Below are positions 34,324 through 42,749 of a stretch of 64,000 bases of DNA, piece by piece. The DNA comes from Anaerolineaceae bacterium (GTDB taxonomy: Bacteria; Chloroflexota; Anaerolineae; Promineifilales; Promineifilaceae): positions 1 to 64,000 of the forward strand of contig PABI01000111.1 in the NCBI GenBank assembly GCA_002699125.1, in the 5' to 3' direction. The notes below the pieces were generated by a model. It did not search any database. It saw nothing but the letters and a program-made list of their open reading frames with translations, and was not told where the DNA came from. Each line of letters starts with the position of its first letter. Within the stretch, counting starts at the first letter, position 1. A program made the position numbers and the translations under genes.

Positions 34324-35545
34324 GGGGAGTAAACAAACCTTGATACTTCACAAAAATCGAATCTTAACTTTGTTCATCATGGCGGCTTTGGCGTTGGCCC
34401 TGGCGGCCTGCGGCGGTGACGCCGAGGAACCGACCGTTGTTGTGCCAACGACGGCCCCGACGGTAGACCTGCCGACAGAAGAACCGACACCAACGGAAGC
34501 AATGGCTACGCCTACAGAAGAAGCGATGTCTGAAACCAATGTCTTTGTAGAAACGGCCAATGTTACCGTGACCGACGGCCGCGCCCAGTTGACCATTACC
34601 GGTAATCTGGCAGATGCCTGTACGGAAATTGTCAACGTGGTGCCGACATTTGAACTGGCCACCAATACGTTTACTGTTGACATTCAGACGCAGCGGCCAG
34701 AAGATGAGCTGTGTGCTCAGGTGCTGACACCGTTTGAGCGAACCATTACACTGGAAACGGCCGATTTCGCTCCTGGCACCTACAACGTCATCGTGCACGG
34801 CGTCACCGAAACCTTTCAACTAACGGCCGCTGACCAGGATATGGATGATTCCACCGCCGCCATTTCACCGAGGAGCGGACCACCGGGCACGACGGTACAG
34901 ATTACCGCAGCCGGTTTGGTAGCAAACACCGAAGTGGAACTAGGTGTTGGTCAGGTCGCGTCTGAGTATGATGTTGTGGATACGGCCGTCACCGCCGCCA
35001 ACGGCACGCTCAACACCACCGTGCAAATTCCTGACTATGCGGAGACCGATGCCCAATGGGTAGTGGTGGTTGAAGAGCCCAATGGGGCCAAAACCATCTC
35101 CAACGAATTTGACGTCACCACCAGTGCCGCGCTTTTCGACAGCACCCAAATCTATCTGATTGCCGTGGGTGATGAGGGGCAAAGCGGCCCGGAAATTGGC
35201 TGTGGCGACAGTGCCATCCCAGTGACGATTAACATCGAACCAACCATTGCGCCGTTAACGGCCGCTCTGGAAAACATGTTTGCCATTAACGAACAATATT
35301 ATGGCCAGTCCGGTTTGTACAATGCACTCCACCAGTCTAATCTGAGCGTGCAGGGCATTGACATCGACAACGGCCACGCCACCATCGCCCTGAACGGCGA
35401 CCTGCAAATGGGTGGCACCTGCGACACACCGCGTGTCGAAGCCCAGCTTAGACAGACCGCCCTCCAGTACAGCACCATTGACACCGTCTCTGTGACGATC
35501 AACGGCCAACCGTTAGACGATCTACTCTCAGCGGCAAGCAGCTAA
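34322..35545 (+). CDS. Lipoprotein with C-terminal GerMN domain
   Basis: A 407-residue secreted lipoprotein: signal peptide with lipobox LAAC (cysteine near residue 30), a Thr/Pro/Glu linker, an Ig-like region (about 75-165), a second beta domain beginning SPRSGPPGTTVQITAAGL (about 180-265) and a C-terminal GerMN domain (about 275-400; IYLIAVGD, then VTINIEPTIAPLTAALENMF). GerMN domains occur in spore germination and envelope proteins of many non-sporing bacteria, so the role is probably envelope assembly or binding. The start is ATG 34322 or TTG 34340; the latter has the better ribosome site (GGGGAG) and leaves the signal peptide intact. Confidence 0.88.
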   Translation: MGSKQTLILHKNRILTLFIMAALALALAACGGDAEEPTVVVPTTAPTVDLPTEEPTPTEAMATPTEEAMSETNVFVETANVTVTDGRAQLTITGNLADACTEIVNVVPTFELATNTFTVDIQTQRPEDELCAQVLTPFERTITLETADFAPGTYNVIVHGVTETFQLTAADQDMDDSTAAISPRSGPPGTTVQITAAGLVANTEVELGVGQVASEYDVVDTAVTAANGTLNTTVQIPDYAETDAQWVVVVEEPNGAKTISNEFDVTTSAALFDSTQIYLIAVGDEGQSGPEIGCGDSAIPVTINIEPTIAPLTAALENMFAINEQYYGQSGLYNALHQSNLSVQGIDIDNGHATIALNGDLQMGGTCDTPRVEAQLRQTALQYSTIDTVSVTINGQPLDDLLSAASS

Positions 35546-35550
35546 AACAT

Positions 35551-35624
35551 AAGCCACAGAGTACACAGAGAGCATAGAGCTTTGCGAGCATATTTGCTTA
35601 TGGTTCTATGCTCTCTTCGGCTTG
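35551..35624. repeat. CCACAGAG-family inverted-repeat element without a gene
   Basis: Begins AAGCCACAGAGTACACAGAG like the other family members. A perfect 12-base inner repeat (35567-35578 with 35605-35616) makes a long hairpin directly after the lipoprotein gene. Confidence 0.65.
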
Positions 35625-35707
35625 TTGGCAGCAGTTGGCACCTTTTTTCATAGCATTGGCAGCCCGCGCCCCGTAAACTGGCACAAAGTTTACCTACGGA
35701 GGAACCA

Positions 35708-36088
35708 ATGCTCACCAATCCTGACAGCCTGTTTCTACTGATGCTGGCCCTGCTTTTTTGTCATGAACTCGATGCCATTCGCCACCACGAGTGGCGTCTT
35801 TTTGCCTTCCTAAATCGCCTGGATGACGAGACAGCATACGCCGTATTCGCCGTGCTGCACATCCCCTTCTTTGGCATTTTTTTGTGGTTTACGGCATATC
35901 CCGCCACCTGGTTTTTCATCATCGCCGACAGCTTTGCCATTGTCCATCTGGGCTTGCACTGGTGGTTCCACAGCGACCCCCGCTACGAATTCCAGGGCTT
36001 TGCCTCTAATCTCTTCATCATCGGCACCGCCCTCGCCGGTGCCGTCCACCTGCTCTTTCTGATTACCGAATACCGAATTAACCCTTGA
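35708..36088 (+). CDS. Small membrane protein, DUF6713-like
   Basis: A 126-residue protein with four hydrophobic helices (about 5-20, 42-62, 66-86 and 98-120). The FCHELDAIRHHEWR segment after the first helix has closely spaced His and Glu residues and resembles the DUF6713 (HELD-type) membrane family, possibly a metal site. GGAGG stands five bases before the ATG. Its stop codon TGA is part of the -35 box (TTGACT) of the following MerR gene. Function is unknown. Confidence 0.75.
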   Translation: MLTNPDSLFLLMLALLFCHELDAIRHHEWRLFAFLNRLDDETAYAVFAVLHIPFFGIFLWFTAYPATWFFIIADSFAIVHLGLHWWFHSDPRYEFQGFASNLFIIGTALAGAVHLLFLITEYRINP

Positions 36089-36115
36089 CTTGGCCCCTGG
36101 GGCCGGGCGTATCAT
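36085..36115 (+). promoter_or_regulatory. MerR-type promoter and operator
   Basis: TTGACT (36085-36090) and TATCAT (36110-36115) are 19 bases apart, the long spacing typical of MerR-activated promoters. GGCCCC-T-GGGGCC (36092-36104), a perfect dyad, fills the spacer. The transcript would start at about the ATG at 36122, so it is probably leaderless. Confidence 0.8.
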
Positions 36116-36121
36116 ACGGTC

Positions 36122-36973
36122 ATGACCGATCGGACAGAAGATGCACAGTTAACCATTGGGCAGTTCGGCCGTTTGGCCCAGCTTTCCCGCAAAGCGCTGC
36201 GGCTTTACGATGACAAAGGGTTGTTGACGCCAAAACGCATCGACCCGGACTCCGGCTACCGCTACTACACGCGCGCCCAGGTAGCGATTGCCCGCCACAT
36301 CCGTCTGCTGCGGCTGATGGAGATGCCGCTGGAGGCCATTGCCACCGTGCTGGCCGTGTGGGATGACGATCCCCTGACGGCACAGCGCTTGATTCAGAGT
36401 CATGTAACGGCGATGGAGAAACGGGTGACGGCCGTTCAGCTGGCTGCCCGCCTACTGCAAGAAGAACTTGAACCCGATAAGGAGCAAATCATGTCATTTA
36501 GTTATACAGAGGCCGACTATCCGGCCCAAACAGTTGCCTACATTCGCCGCCACATCACCGTGCCCGCCTTCCACCAATCGATTATGCCCACGCTGCGCCA
36601 GCTTTGGGACCACATCCGCCAACACGGTGCCGAACCCAGCGGCGATCCCGTCTGCCTCTACTTTGGCCCCGTCAACGAGAGCGATGACGGCCCGGTAGAA
36701 ATCGCCGTGCCGTTCACCGGGCTGGTGCCGCCCGCCGGTGACATCAAAGTGCGCGAACTACCCGCCCACAAAACGGTCCAGGTGCGCACCTTTGGTGAAT
36801 ATAACGACTTCCCCAAAATTCTGGAGATGTGGAACGGCATCGGCAAATATGTCCACGACCAAAACCTGGAATCCAACTGGGAACAAGAGATGACCACCTA
36901 CGAAATCTGGCACGCCGACGAAACAATGACCATCTGCTGGCCCGTCTACGACAAGGCTCCAGCAACTGCCTAG
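36122..36973 (+). CDS. MerR-family regulator with GyrI-like effector domain
   Basis: A 283-residue regulator: N-terminal MerR winged helix (TIGQFGRLAQLSRKALRLYD, about 10-80), a dimerisation coiled coil to about 118, and a C-terminal GyrI-like ligand domain (about 125-280; IEVAVPFTG-like EIAVPFTGLVPP, then YEIWHADETMTICWPVY). This is the BltR/BmrR-like plan, in which bulky hydrophobic or cationic compounds bind the C-terminal domain. It sits right behind a promoter with a 19-base spacer and central dyad, so autoregulation is likely. No exporter is directly downstream; the intact terminator at 37040 makes it monocistronic. Confidence 0.9.
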   Translation: MTDRTEDAQLTIGQFGRLAQLSRKALRLYDDKGLLTPKRIDPDSGYRYYTRAQVAIARHIRLLRLMEMPLEAIATVLAVWDDDPLTAQRLIQSHVTAMEKRVTAVQLAARLLQEELEPDKEQIMSFSYTEADYPAQTVAYIRRHITVPAFHQSIMPTLRQLWDHIRQHGAEPSGDPVCLYFGPVNESDDGPVEIAVPFTGLVPPAGDIKVRELPAHKTVQVRTFGEYNDFPKILEMWNGIGKYVHDQNLESNWEQEMTTYEIWHADETMTICWPVYDKAPATA

Positions 36974-36992
36974 ACCCAATTGGGATAAATGC

Positions 36993-37032
36993 TGCGTGAA
37001 ACGTGATTTTCTCACGCATCACGTTTCACGCA
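36993..37032. repeat. Perfect inverted repeat, GTGAAACGTGA family
   Basis: Fourteen-base arms at 36993-37006 and 37019-37032 match exactly around a 12-base loop that repeats part of the arm (TCACGCA). It belongs to the general set of spacer palindromes. Confidence 0.7.
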
Positions 37033-37039
37033 TCATATT

Positions 37040-37078
37040 GAGAACCACCTTCGCTTAGAAAGTGGTTCTCTTTTTTTT
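37040..37078 (+). terminator. Terminator of the MerR gene
   Basis: A perfect 9-bp stem (GAGAACCAC at 37040-37048 with 37062-37070) followed by eight Ts. The end of the T-run merges with the -35 box of the TetR gene. Confidence 0.92.
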
Positions 37079-37119
37079 GACAAAAATAGACCGATCGGTA
37101 AAATTAAACCGATTGGTTT
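37077..37119 (+). promoter_or_regulatory. TetR-gene promoter with two operator palindromes
   Basis: TTGACA (37077-37082) and TAAAAT (37099-37104) with 16-base spacing. ACCGATCGGT (37090-37099), a perfect palindrome, lies in the spacer. AAACCGATTGGTTT (37106-37119, one mismatch) lies just after the -10. This is the classical geometry of an autorepressed TetR promoter. Confidence 0.82.
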
Positions 37120-37138
37120 AAATTGGAGATGGGATGCA

Positions 37139-37741
37139 ATGAGCTACGCCAAGTCGGAAGAAACCAGAAGTCGCCTGCTGAAAACGATGTCTTACCTGCT
37201 GCGGACGCAGGGCTTTCACGCCACCGGCATCAGCCAGGTGATTGCCGAAAGCGGCGTGCCCAAGGGATCGCTTTACCATCATTTTCCTGATGGGAAGGTG
37301 GAATTGGCAGCAGCAGCCGTTAACCTGGCCAACGAGCGCATCATGATCTCGCTTAACAATATTGCCGATTCGGTGCCGGGTCCCGTTGAAGCGATTGCGC
37401 TGTTTTGTGATTATTACATTGAAGAGATGAACCAGGGCAATTATCGGCGCGGTTGCCCCATTGCCACCGTAACGCTGGAAACGGCCGCAACCATCGACCC
37501 CATCCAGGTAGAGTGCAAAACCAGCTTTAACGACATGATCAATTTATTCACCGCTCTGCTGGCGGCGCAGGGCATTTCTGTTGCAAAGGGCAGAGAGCTA
37601 GCGGTTTTAACCATTGCCGCCATCGAGGGGGCGCTGATTTTGTGCAAGGCGCAGCGCAGCACCGAGCCACTGGTTTTGGTGCGGGATAATTTGGCCGCCC
37701 AACTGGGCACAGCACTGGCCAGCGGCGGCGCCGCTGCATGA
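37139..37741 (+). CDS. TetR-family repressor (LmrA/YxaF-like)
   Basis: A 200-residue regulator with N-terminal helix-turn-helix ([20 protein letters not shown], then LYHHFPDGK) at about 10-60 and a C-terminal domain of the LmrA/YxaF type ([20 protein letters not shown]). GGAGATGGG precedes the ATG. Two palindromic sites overlap its own promoter. The alpha/beta hydrolase gene starts 10 bases after its stop, so the pair is an operon; the hydrolase is the likely induced function, its substrate perhaps being the inducer. Confidence 0.92.
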   Translation: MSYAKSEETRSRLLKTMSYLLRTQGFHATGISQVIAESGVPKGSLYHHFPDGKVELAAAAVNLANERIMISLNNIADSVPGPVEAIALFCDYYIEEMNQGNYRRGCPIATVTLETAATIDPIQVECKTSFNDMINLFTALLAAQGISVAKGRELAVLTIAAIEGALILCKAQRSTEPLVLVRDNLAAQLGTALASGGAAA

Positions 37742-37751
37742 GGTAAACGTG

Positions 37752-38606
37752 ATGCAGATTGAACAAATCACCATACCCGCTTATGATGGCTATTCTTTAG
37801 CCGCTACCTGTTACCAGCCTGAAAATAATCCGACCAACACAGTTGTATTGATCAATTCGGCAACGGCCGTTCCCCAACGTTATTACAAATATTTTGCCAA
37901 ATTTATGATGGCGCAGGGGTATACGGCCATTACCTACGACTATCGTGGCATTGCTGGTTCAAAACCCAACTCCCTGCGTGGCTTTGCCGCCGATGCCCGT
38001 GACTGGGCACTGCAAGATATGGCCGGCGTCATTGAGTGGATTCAACAAACGATACGGCCAAAACGTCTATTTATGGTTGGTCACAGCTATGGCGGGCAAA
38101 CAGCCGGCCTCTTGCCTAACCATGACAAAATTGACGCTATGGTTACCGTTTCCTCGCAAAGCGGCTATTGGCGCTTGCAGGGCGGCAACCAGAAACTGCC
38201 TGTGTTGCTACACGTCTATCTCACTCTGCCGCTCCTTTCTCGGCTGTTTGGCTACATGCCCTGGAGCAAAATCAGTCCGGCAGAGGACCTGCCCAAAGGC
38301 GTGGCTCTGGAATGGTCTCGCTGGTGCCGACAGCCGGGCTACCTGCTGGATGATGAGACATTGCCATTGGCCCGCTACCAGCAATTCCGCGCCCCGGTGC
38401 TGGCTTACAGCATCGCTGACGACGACTGGGGCACCGCCCGCTCCGTCGATGCCATGATGCGTGCCTATCCCAATCTAACTCGGCGACACATCGTTCCTCA
38501 GGAGCATGGCTTAACTTCATTGGGACATTTTGGCTTCTTCCGCCCCAAATCAAAGCAACTTTGGCCAGACGTCGTCGAATGGCTGGAACAAGCCGCACCA
38601 CTCTAA
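37752..38606 (+). CDS. Alpha/beta hydrolase
   Basis: A 284-residue alpha/beta hydrolase with nucleophile elbow GHSYGG near residue 115, an oxyanion segment near LINSATAV at about 35, an Asp candidate in SIADDDWGT and a catalytic His candidate in LGHFGFFRPK near the end. AGGT before ATG 37752 supports that start over GTG 37749. It is co-transcribed with the TetR regulator. Substrate is unknown; the bulky cap region around GYWRLQGG suggests a small ester or lactone. Confidence 0.88.
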   Translation: MQIEQITIPAYDGYSLAATCYQPENNPTNTVVLINSATAVPQRYYKYFAKFMMAQGYTAITYDYRGIAGSKPNSLRGFAADARDWALQDMAGVIEWIQQTIRPKRLFMVGHSYGGQTAGLLPNHDKIDAMVTVSSQSGYWRLQGGNQKLPVLLHVYLTLPLLSRLFGYMPWSKISPAEDLPKGVALEWSRWCRQPGYLLDDETLPLARYQQFRAPVLAYSIADDDWGTARSVDAMMRAYPNLTRRHIVPQEHGLTSLGHFGFFRPKSKQLWPDVVEWLEQAAPL

Positions 38607-38650
38607 ATAAATGCTTGCCCCCAATGTGTCGTTCCCTTCATATATTCTGG

Positions 38651-38670
38651 ATGCCCGCCTGCGCGGGCAT
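38651..38670. repeat. ATGCCCGC/GCGGGCAT palindrome
   Basis: A perfect 8-bp hairpin in CTGGATGCCCGCCTGCGCGG context, related to the 16362-16381 element. Confidence 0.6.
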
Positions 38671-38750
38671 GACAGGTAAACGTTAATTGGTTAGCCGTCC
38701 TTCTTTGGTTTTTGCCCTCCCTGCCTTACAATTTGAGCAACTGCTCATGT

Positions 38751-38787
38751 TTACCATTAACAATTAACCATTTACCATTAATCATTA
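38751..38787. repeat. Tandem ACCATTAA-type words
   Basis: Short direct repeats of ACCATTAA, AATTAACC and ACCATTTACC just before the ribosome site of the next gene. It is another class of low-complexity spacer repeat. Confidence 0.45.
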
Positions 38788-38798
38788 CGGAGGGTGCG

Positions 38799-39836
38799 AT
38801 GCGTTTAGGAATCATGTTGGGCTATGCCGGGCGGAAGATTGAGCTGCCCGTGGAACTGGTGAAAGAGGCCGATCGATTAGGCGTGTATGCCGTGTGGACG
38901 GCCGAAGCATACGGCTCTGATGCTGTTTCGCCGCTGGCCTGGCTAGGGGCGCAGACGCAAAACATCAAGCTGGGCACGGCCATCATGCAGATGCCGGGCC
39001 GTACCCCGGCCAACGCCGCCATGACGGCGATGACGATGAATCAGTTGAGTAACGGCCGTTTCCTCATGGGCTTGGGGCTGTCCGGGCCGCAGGTGGTGGA
39101 AGGGTGGCATGGGGTGAGTTATAAACGGCCGCTCACCCGCTCCCGCGAATACGTCGACATCGTTCGCGCCATCTTCAAGCGCGAAGCGCCCGTCACCTAC
39201 GACGGCAAGCTGTACCAGATTCCGTACACGGGTGATGACGCCACCGGGCTGGGCAAACCGCTCAAGAGCACCCTGGAAGCCCAACCAGACATCCCTATCT
39301 ACCTGGCCGCCATCGGTCCGCAAAACGTAGAGCTCACCGCCGAAATCGCCGACGGCTGGCTGCCCATCTTCTTTTCCCCCACCAAATACGACGAAATCTA
39401 CAAGCCACACCTCGAAGCCGGTTTTGCCAAGGCTGGAAGTGGTAAGAGCATCGCTAATTTCGACATTGCACCCACTGTGTCTGTAGTGATTCAGGATGAT
39501 GTCGAGGTTGCTTACAACATGCTGCGGCCCATGCTGGCGCTGTACATCGGTGGTATGGGAGCCAAGGACAAAAATTTCTACAACGATTTGGCCGGACGCT
39601 ATGGCTATGAAGCAGAAGCTGCCGAAATTCAGGATTTGTACCTGGCCGGCGACAAAGGGGCGGCGATGATGAAAGTGCCCGGCGCGCTAATTGACGATGT
39701 AGCCCTGGTTGGGCCCCGCGAGCGGGTGAAGGAGCGGCTGTCGCTCTGGCTTGATTCGCCCGTTACCACTATGAACCTCACCGTCTTTGATGTTGCAACG
39801 CTGCGCACGATGGTTGAACTAGTCAGTGAACTCTGA
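38799..39836 (+). CDS. LLM-class F420-dependent oxidoreductase
   Basis: A 345-residue bacterial-luciferase-like TIM barrel. [60 protein letters not shown] and [20 protein letters not shown] are typical of F420-dependent members. GGAGGG just before ATG 38799 fixes the start; the 29 extra upstream codons are spacer repeats. Flavin or F420 would be the redox cofactor, but the substrate is not predictable. No F420 biosynthesis gene is in the window. Confidence 0.9.
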   Translation: MRLGIMLGYAGRKIELPVELVKEADRLGVYAVWTAEAYGSDAVSPLAWLGAQTQNIKLGTAIMQMPGRTPANAAMTAMTMNQLSNGRFLMGLGLSGPQVVEGWHGVSYKRPLTRSREYVDIVRAIFKREAPVTYDGKLYQIPYTGDDATGLGKPLKSTLEAQPDIPIYLAAIGPQNVELTAEIADGWLPIFFSPTKYDEIYKPHLEAGFAKAGSGKSIANFDIAPTVSVVIQDDVEVAYNMLRPMLALYIGGMGAKDKNFYNDLAGRYGYEAEAAEIQDLYLAGDKGAAMMKVPGALIDDVALVGPRERVKERLSLWLDSPVTTMNLTVFDVATLRTMVELVSEL

Positions 39837-39844
39837 AAGCGCTC

Positions 39845-40162
39845 ATGGAAATTAATGTCCTGATTGAGCAATTGGAAACGATCTCTTTGAAGTATGCCCA
39901 TGAGTTTGGTATTGAGCGAACTCCTGACTGGTTCTTGCTCAAGCTGACGGAAGAGCTTGGCGAACTCATGCAAAGCTATTTGAAATTTGTCGGTCAGGCC
40001 CGGGCACATGATAGAGGCTCAATGGCCCTCAGGCGCAATCTGGAGGACGAGTTGGCTGATGTCATTGGCATGGCACTGCTAATCGCTAAAAATCAGAATA
40101 TTGACATTGAAAAAGCCATCGCTCGTAAGTGGCTCCAATATTTACCTGGTGAGAAAAAATAG
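39845..40162 (+). CDS. MazG-like nucleotide pyrophosphohydrolase
   Basis: A 105-residue all-helical protein with the MazG/PRA-PH metal motif: TEELGELMQSYLKF near residue 35 and EDELADVIGM near 70, giving the E-x2-E...E-x2-D pattern. Such proteins hydrolyse NTPs or related nucleotides to the monophosphate and diphosphate and often clean the nucleotide pool. It starts eight bases after the F420 oxidoreductase gene, so may be translated from the same message. Confidence 0.82.
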   Translation: MEINVLIEQLETISLKYAHEFGIERTPDWFLLKLTEELGELMQSYLKFVGQARAHDRGSMALRRNLEDELADVIGMALLIAKNQNIDIEKAIARKWLQYLPGEKK

Positions 40163-40229
40163 GAAACATCGTGCGATGTCCAAGATGATCGTTTAATCTT
40201 TCCGCACTAACTCGTGTTATACTACGATT

Positions 40230-40502
40230 ATGGAGTTTGAGTGGGATGAACAGAAGGCAGAGAGCAATCTTGCCAAGCACTAGGTTTCTTTCGATGAAGC
40301 GAAAACTGTCTTCACCGATCCACTCTATCTAGATTTTTACGATCCTGACCATTCAGACGATGAGGATCGATATATCATCGTAGGAGAATCAGAACAGCAA
40401 CGGTTACTAATTGTGTCGTACACGGAACGTGGGCAAAAGGTTCGGTTGATTAGTGCGCGAGAAGCGACGCGCAAGGAAAAAGAGGCATATGGAGAAGGAT
40501 AA
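40230..40502 (+). pseudogene. brnT: BrnT-type toxin gene with internal stop
   Basis: Read through one TAG at 40281-40283 (codon 18), the frame gives a full 90-residue BrnT-like protein: MEFEWDEQKAESNLAKH, stop, VSFDEAKTVFTDPL, and later YTERGQKVRLISAREATRKE. BrnT toxins are RelE-fold RNases, and the position of the stop normally holds glycine (KHGVSF). No start codon just after the stop would rescue the fold. The antitoxin gene overlaps the end by 14 bases, as in intact brnTA operons. The toxin is therefore most likely dead unless the TAG is a sequence error or is suppressed. Confidence 0.85.
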
Positions 40503-40728
40503 AAACGAGATGGAAGATGAGCTTCGCTCGGAATACGATCTGAAAAAGCTGCGAATTAGAAAAGTAGGCGCGGAGCGCACCCATTTTGGTGGACAATTGA
40601 TTCGATTAGCACCAGATGTAGCGGAATTATTCCCAGATTCCGAATCTGTTAATGAGGCATTACGATTTTTAATTCGCGTCACCCGCGAAAACAAATTGTC
40701 TCATCCCGATCCAAGTGCGACTGACTAG
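40489..40728 (+). CDS. BrnA-like antitoxin
   Basis: A 79-residue protein starting MEKDKNEMEDELRSEYDLKK at ATG 40489 and ending with a probable ribbon-helix-helix (GGQLIRLAPDVAELF, SESVNEALRFLI). Size, charge and overlap with the toxin gene fit a BrnA-type antitoxin and autorepressor. It looks intact although the toxin is broken, as is common in decaying toxin-antitoxin loci. The frame begins upstream at 40453, but that part overlaps the toxin C-terminus. Confidence 0.78.
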   Translation: MEKDKNEMEDELRSEYDLKKLRIRKVGAERTHFGGQLIRLAPDVAELFPDSESVNEALRFLIRVTRENKLSHPDPSATD

Positions 40729-40756
40729 TTTCCGTATCCTCGATTAATATCACCCT

Positions 40757-42445
40757 ATGGCTAGAAAACGAACGCCAAATATTTTAATACCGCCGGATGA
40801 GGTGCAGGTACAGGTGGCTGAGTGGCAGTCACGCAATGAGCCGGTGCTGCTGGCAGACGGACAGGAGCCGATGTTTTTGGAATTGGTGGCGGCACTGTTA
40901 AGGAAACGGCCGCTCACCTCCAAAAAGTATCAGCACACTATGCGCACCTACGCCCGCCAGGGGCTGCCGTGGCTCTCTAAAAGCAATGTCATTCGCCTGT
41001 ACGAAGAGCTGTGCGAAGCAGGCTGGGCCGAGTTTGACCCCGAGGTGCGCACCCACCTGCAAATGAAGCCAATCCGCAGCCAGGCAGGCGTGACGGTGGT
41101 GACGGTTCTCACCAAGCCGTATCCTTGCCCTGGTAAATGCATTTTCTGCCCCACCGACGTGCGTATGCCCAAGAGTTATCTACACGATGAGCCGGGAGCC
41201 CAGCGTGCCGAACGCCACGGCTTTGACCCTTATGCCCAAACGGCCGCACGCATCCGCGCCTTAGAGCAAATTGGCCATCCCGCTGAAAAGATCGAGCTGC
41301 TCATTTTAGGCGGCACCTGGTCCAGCTACCGCCGCGATTACCAGGAGTGGTTTGTCAAGCGCTGCCTGGACGCCATGAACGAAGAAGATTCTGAGACATT
41401 GGTGGAAGCACAGCAGAAAAACGCTGTGGGCGCGCGGCGCAATGTGGGGCTGGTGGTGGAAACGCGCCAGGACCACGTGGATGTGGACGAACTGCGCTGG
41501 CTGCGCTATCTGGGTGTGACCAAGGTGCAGGTGGGCATCCAAAGTTTGGATGAGCGCGTGCTGGCATTAAACAATCGTGGCCACGATGTGCAATCGACTC
41601 GCGACGCTTTCCGCCTGCTGCGGCTGGCGGGTTTTAAGATTCATGGTCACTGGATGGCCAATCTGTTGGGAGCCACGCCGGAAAGTGATGTGGCAGATTT
41701 TAGACGGATTTGGGAGGATGAAGCGGTTCGACCAGATGAGCTCAAAGTCTACCCTTGCATGTTGGTGGAAAACGCCGAGCTGTACGAATACTGGCAGCGC
41801 GGCGAATATCACCCCTACGATGAAGAAACCCTCACCGAACTACTGGTTGCTTGCAAGGTGCAGGTGCCGCGCTACGTGCGGCTCAACCGCGTCATCCGCG
41901 ACTTCCCCACGACCAACGTGGTGGCCGGCAACAAAAAAGCCAACCTGCGCCAGATTGCCCTCCAGCGCATGGCTGATCGGGGATTGCAATGCAACTGCAT
42001 CCGCTGCCGCGAAGTACGGCGAGACAAGGTGCAGCCTGGCGATTTGTCCCTGAAAATCGAAACGTACAAGACTGACGCCACCACCGAACATTTCCTCAGC
42101 TTTGAGACGGACGATGACAAGTTGGCGGGCTTTTTGCGGCTTTCGCTGCCGCACCGCGACACGCCCCATCCACTGCCGGAGCTGGAAAATCACGCCATGA
42201 TTCGCGAAGTCCACGTCTACGGCCCGGCGCTCAACCTGGGCGAAGACAGCAGCGGCGAGGCACAGCACATGGGTCTGGGGTCGGAGCTAATCGACAAGGC
42301 CAAAGAGATGGCGCGGGAAGCGGGCTACGGCCGTATTGCCGTCATCAGCGCTATTGGCACGCGGGAATATTACGCTAAGTACCACAACTTCCAGATGGAC
42401 GGCCTGTACATGACGGCCGATTTAATGGTGAATGGTGAATTGTGA
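40757..42445 (+). CDS. elp3: Elp3-like tRNA U34 carboxymethylation enzyme (radical SAM/GNAT)
   Basis: A 562-residue bacterial Elp3 homologue. The radical-SAM cluster motif CPGKCIFC is near residue 125, followed by PTDVRMPKSYLHDEPGAQRA, a block nearly diagnostic for Elp3. The SAM domain extends to about 390 (VQVGIQSLDERVL, KIHGHWMANLLGATP), then Cys residues near CNCIRCREVR. The C-terminal GNAT domain (about 415-555; GLGSELIDKAKEMAREAGYG) binds acetyl-CoA. The enzyme forms 5-carboxymethyl-type modifications on wobble uridine. Bacterial Elp3 acts without other Elongator subunits. It follows the BrnA gene by 28 bases but is functionally unrelated. Confidence 0.93.
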   Translation: MARKRTPNILIPPDEVQVQVAEWQSRNEPVLLADGQEPMFLELVAALLRKRPLTSKKYQHTMRTYARQGLPWLSKSNVIRLYEELCEAGWAEFDPEVRTHLQMKPIRSQAGVTVVTVLTKPYPCPGKCIFCPTDVRMPKSYLHDEPGAQRAERHGFDPYAQTAARIRALEQIGHPAEKIELLILGGTWSSYRRDYQEWFVKRCLDAMNEEDSETLVEAQQKNAVGARRNVGLVVETRQDHVDVDELRWLRYLGVTKVQVGIQSLDERVLALNNRGHDVQSTRDAFRLLRLAGFKIHGHWMANLLGATPESDVADFRRIWEDEAVRPDELKVYPCMLVENAELYEYWQRGEYHPYDEETLTELLVACKVQVPRYVRLNRVIRDFPTTNVVAGNKKANLRQIALQRMADRGLQCNCIRCREVRRDKVQPGDLSLKIETYKTDATTEHFLSFETDDDKLAGFLRLSLPHRDTPHPLPELENHAMIREVHVYGPALNLGEDSSGEAQHMGLGSELIDKAKEMAREAGYGRIAVISAIGTREYYAKYHNFQMDGLYMTADLMVNGEL

Positions 42446-42485
42446 ATGGTTAGTTGGTTGTTTGGCAACTCCAGCACCCTCACTT

Positions 42486-42727
42486 GTCATTTTGAACCCG
42501 TTCGGCTGTGCTCAGGGCAAGCTGTGAAAAAACCCTCAAAACTTAGATGAATTCCCGAGATATGCTGGTTTTGCCCGACATGACAAGCAGCAATTGTCAT
42601 TGCTTCGGCAGGCTCAGCACAAGTCTGACCGCAGGGAAGAATCCCTCTGAAGATCATCCTGTAAATGCCACGCTTGCAAAGGGTGAACACCGGTGGGATG
42701 CTTCGGAGGACCTCAGCATGACAAGCT
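42486..42727. repeat. Two adjacent TGTCATT...ATGACA spacer elements
   Basis: This 304-base gap has no gene. Element one starts CTTGTCATTTTGAACCC at 42484 and ends GACATGACAAG near 42589. Element two starts TTGTCATTGCTTCGGC near 42594 and ends GCATGACAAGCT near 42727. Each opens with TGTCATT and closes with ATGACA, like the widespread TGTCATTC-type intergenic repeats. Confidence 0.6.
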
Positions 42728-42749
42728 TGAGGTGCGGTATTACGTTGGG

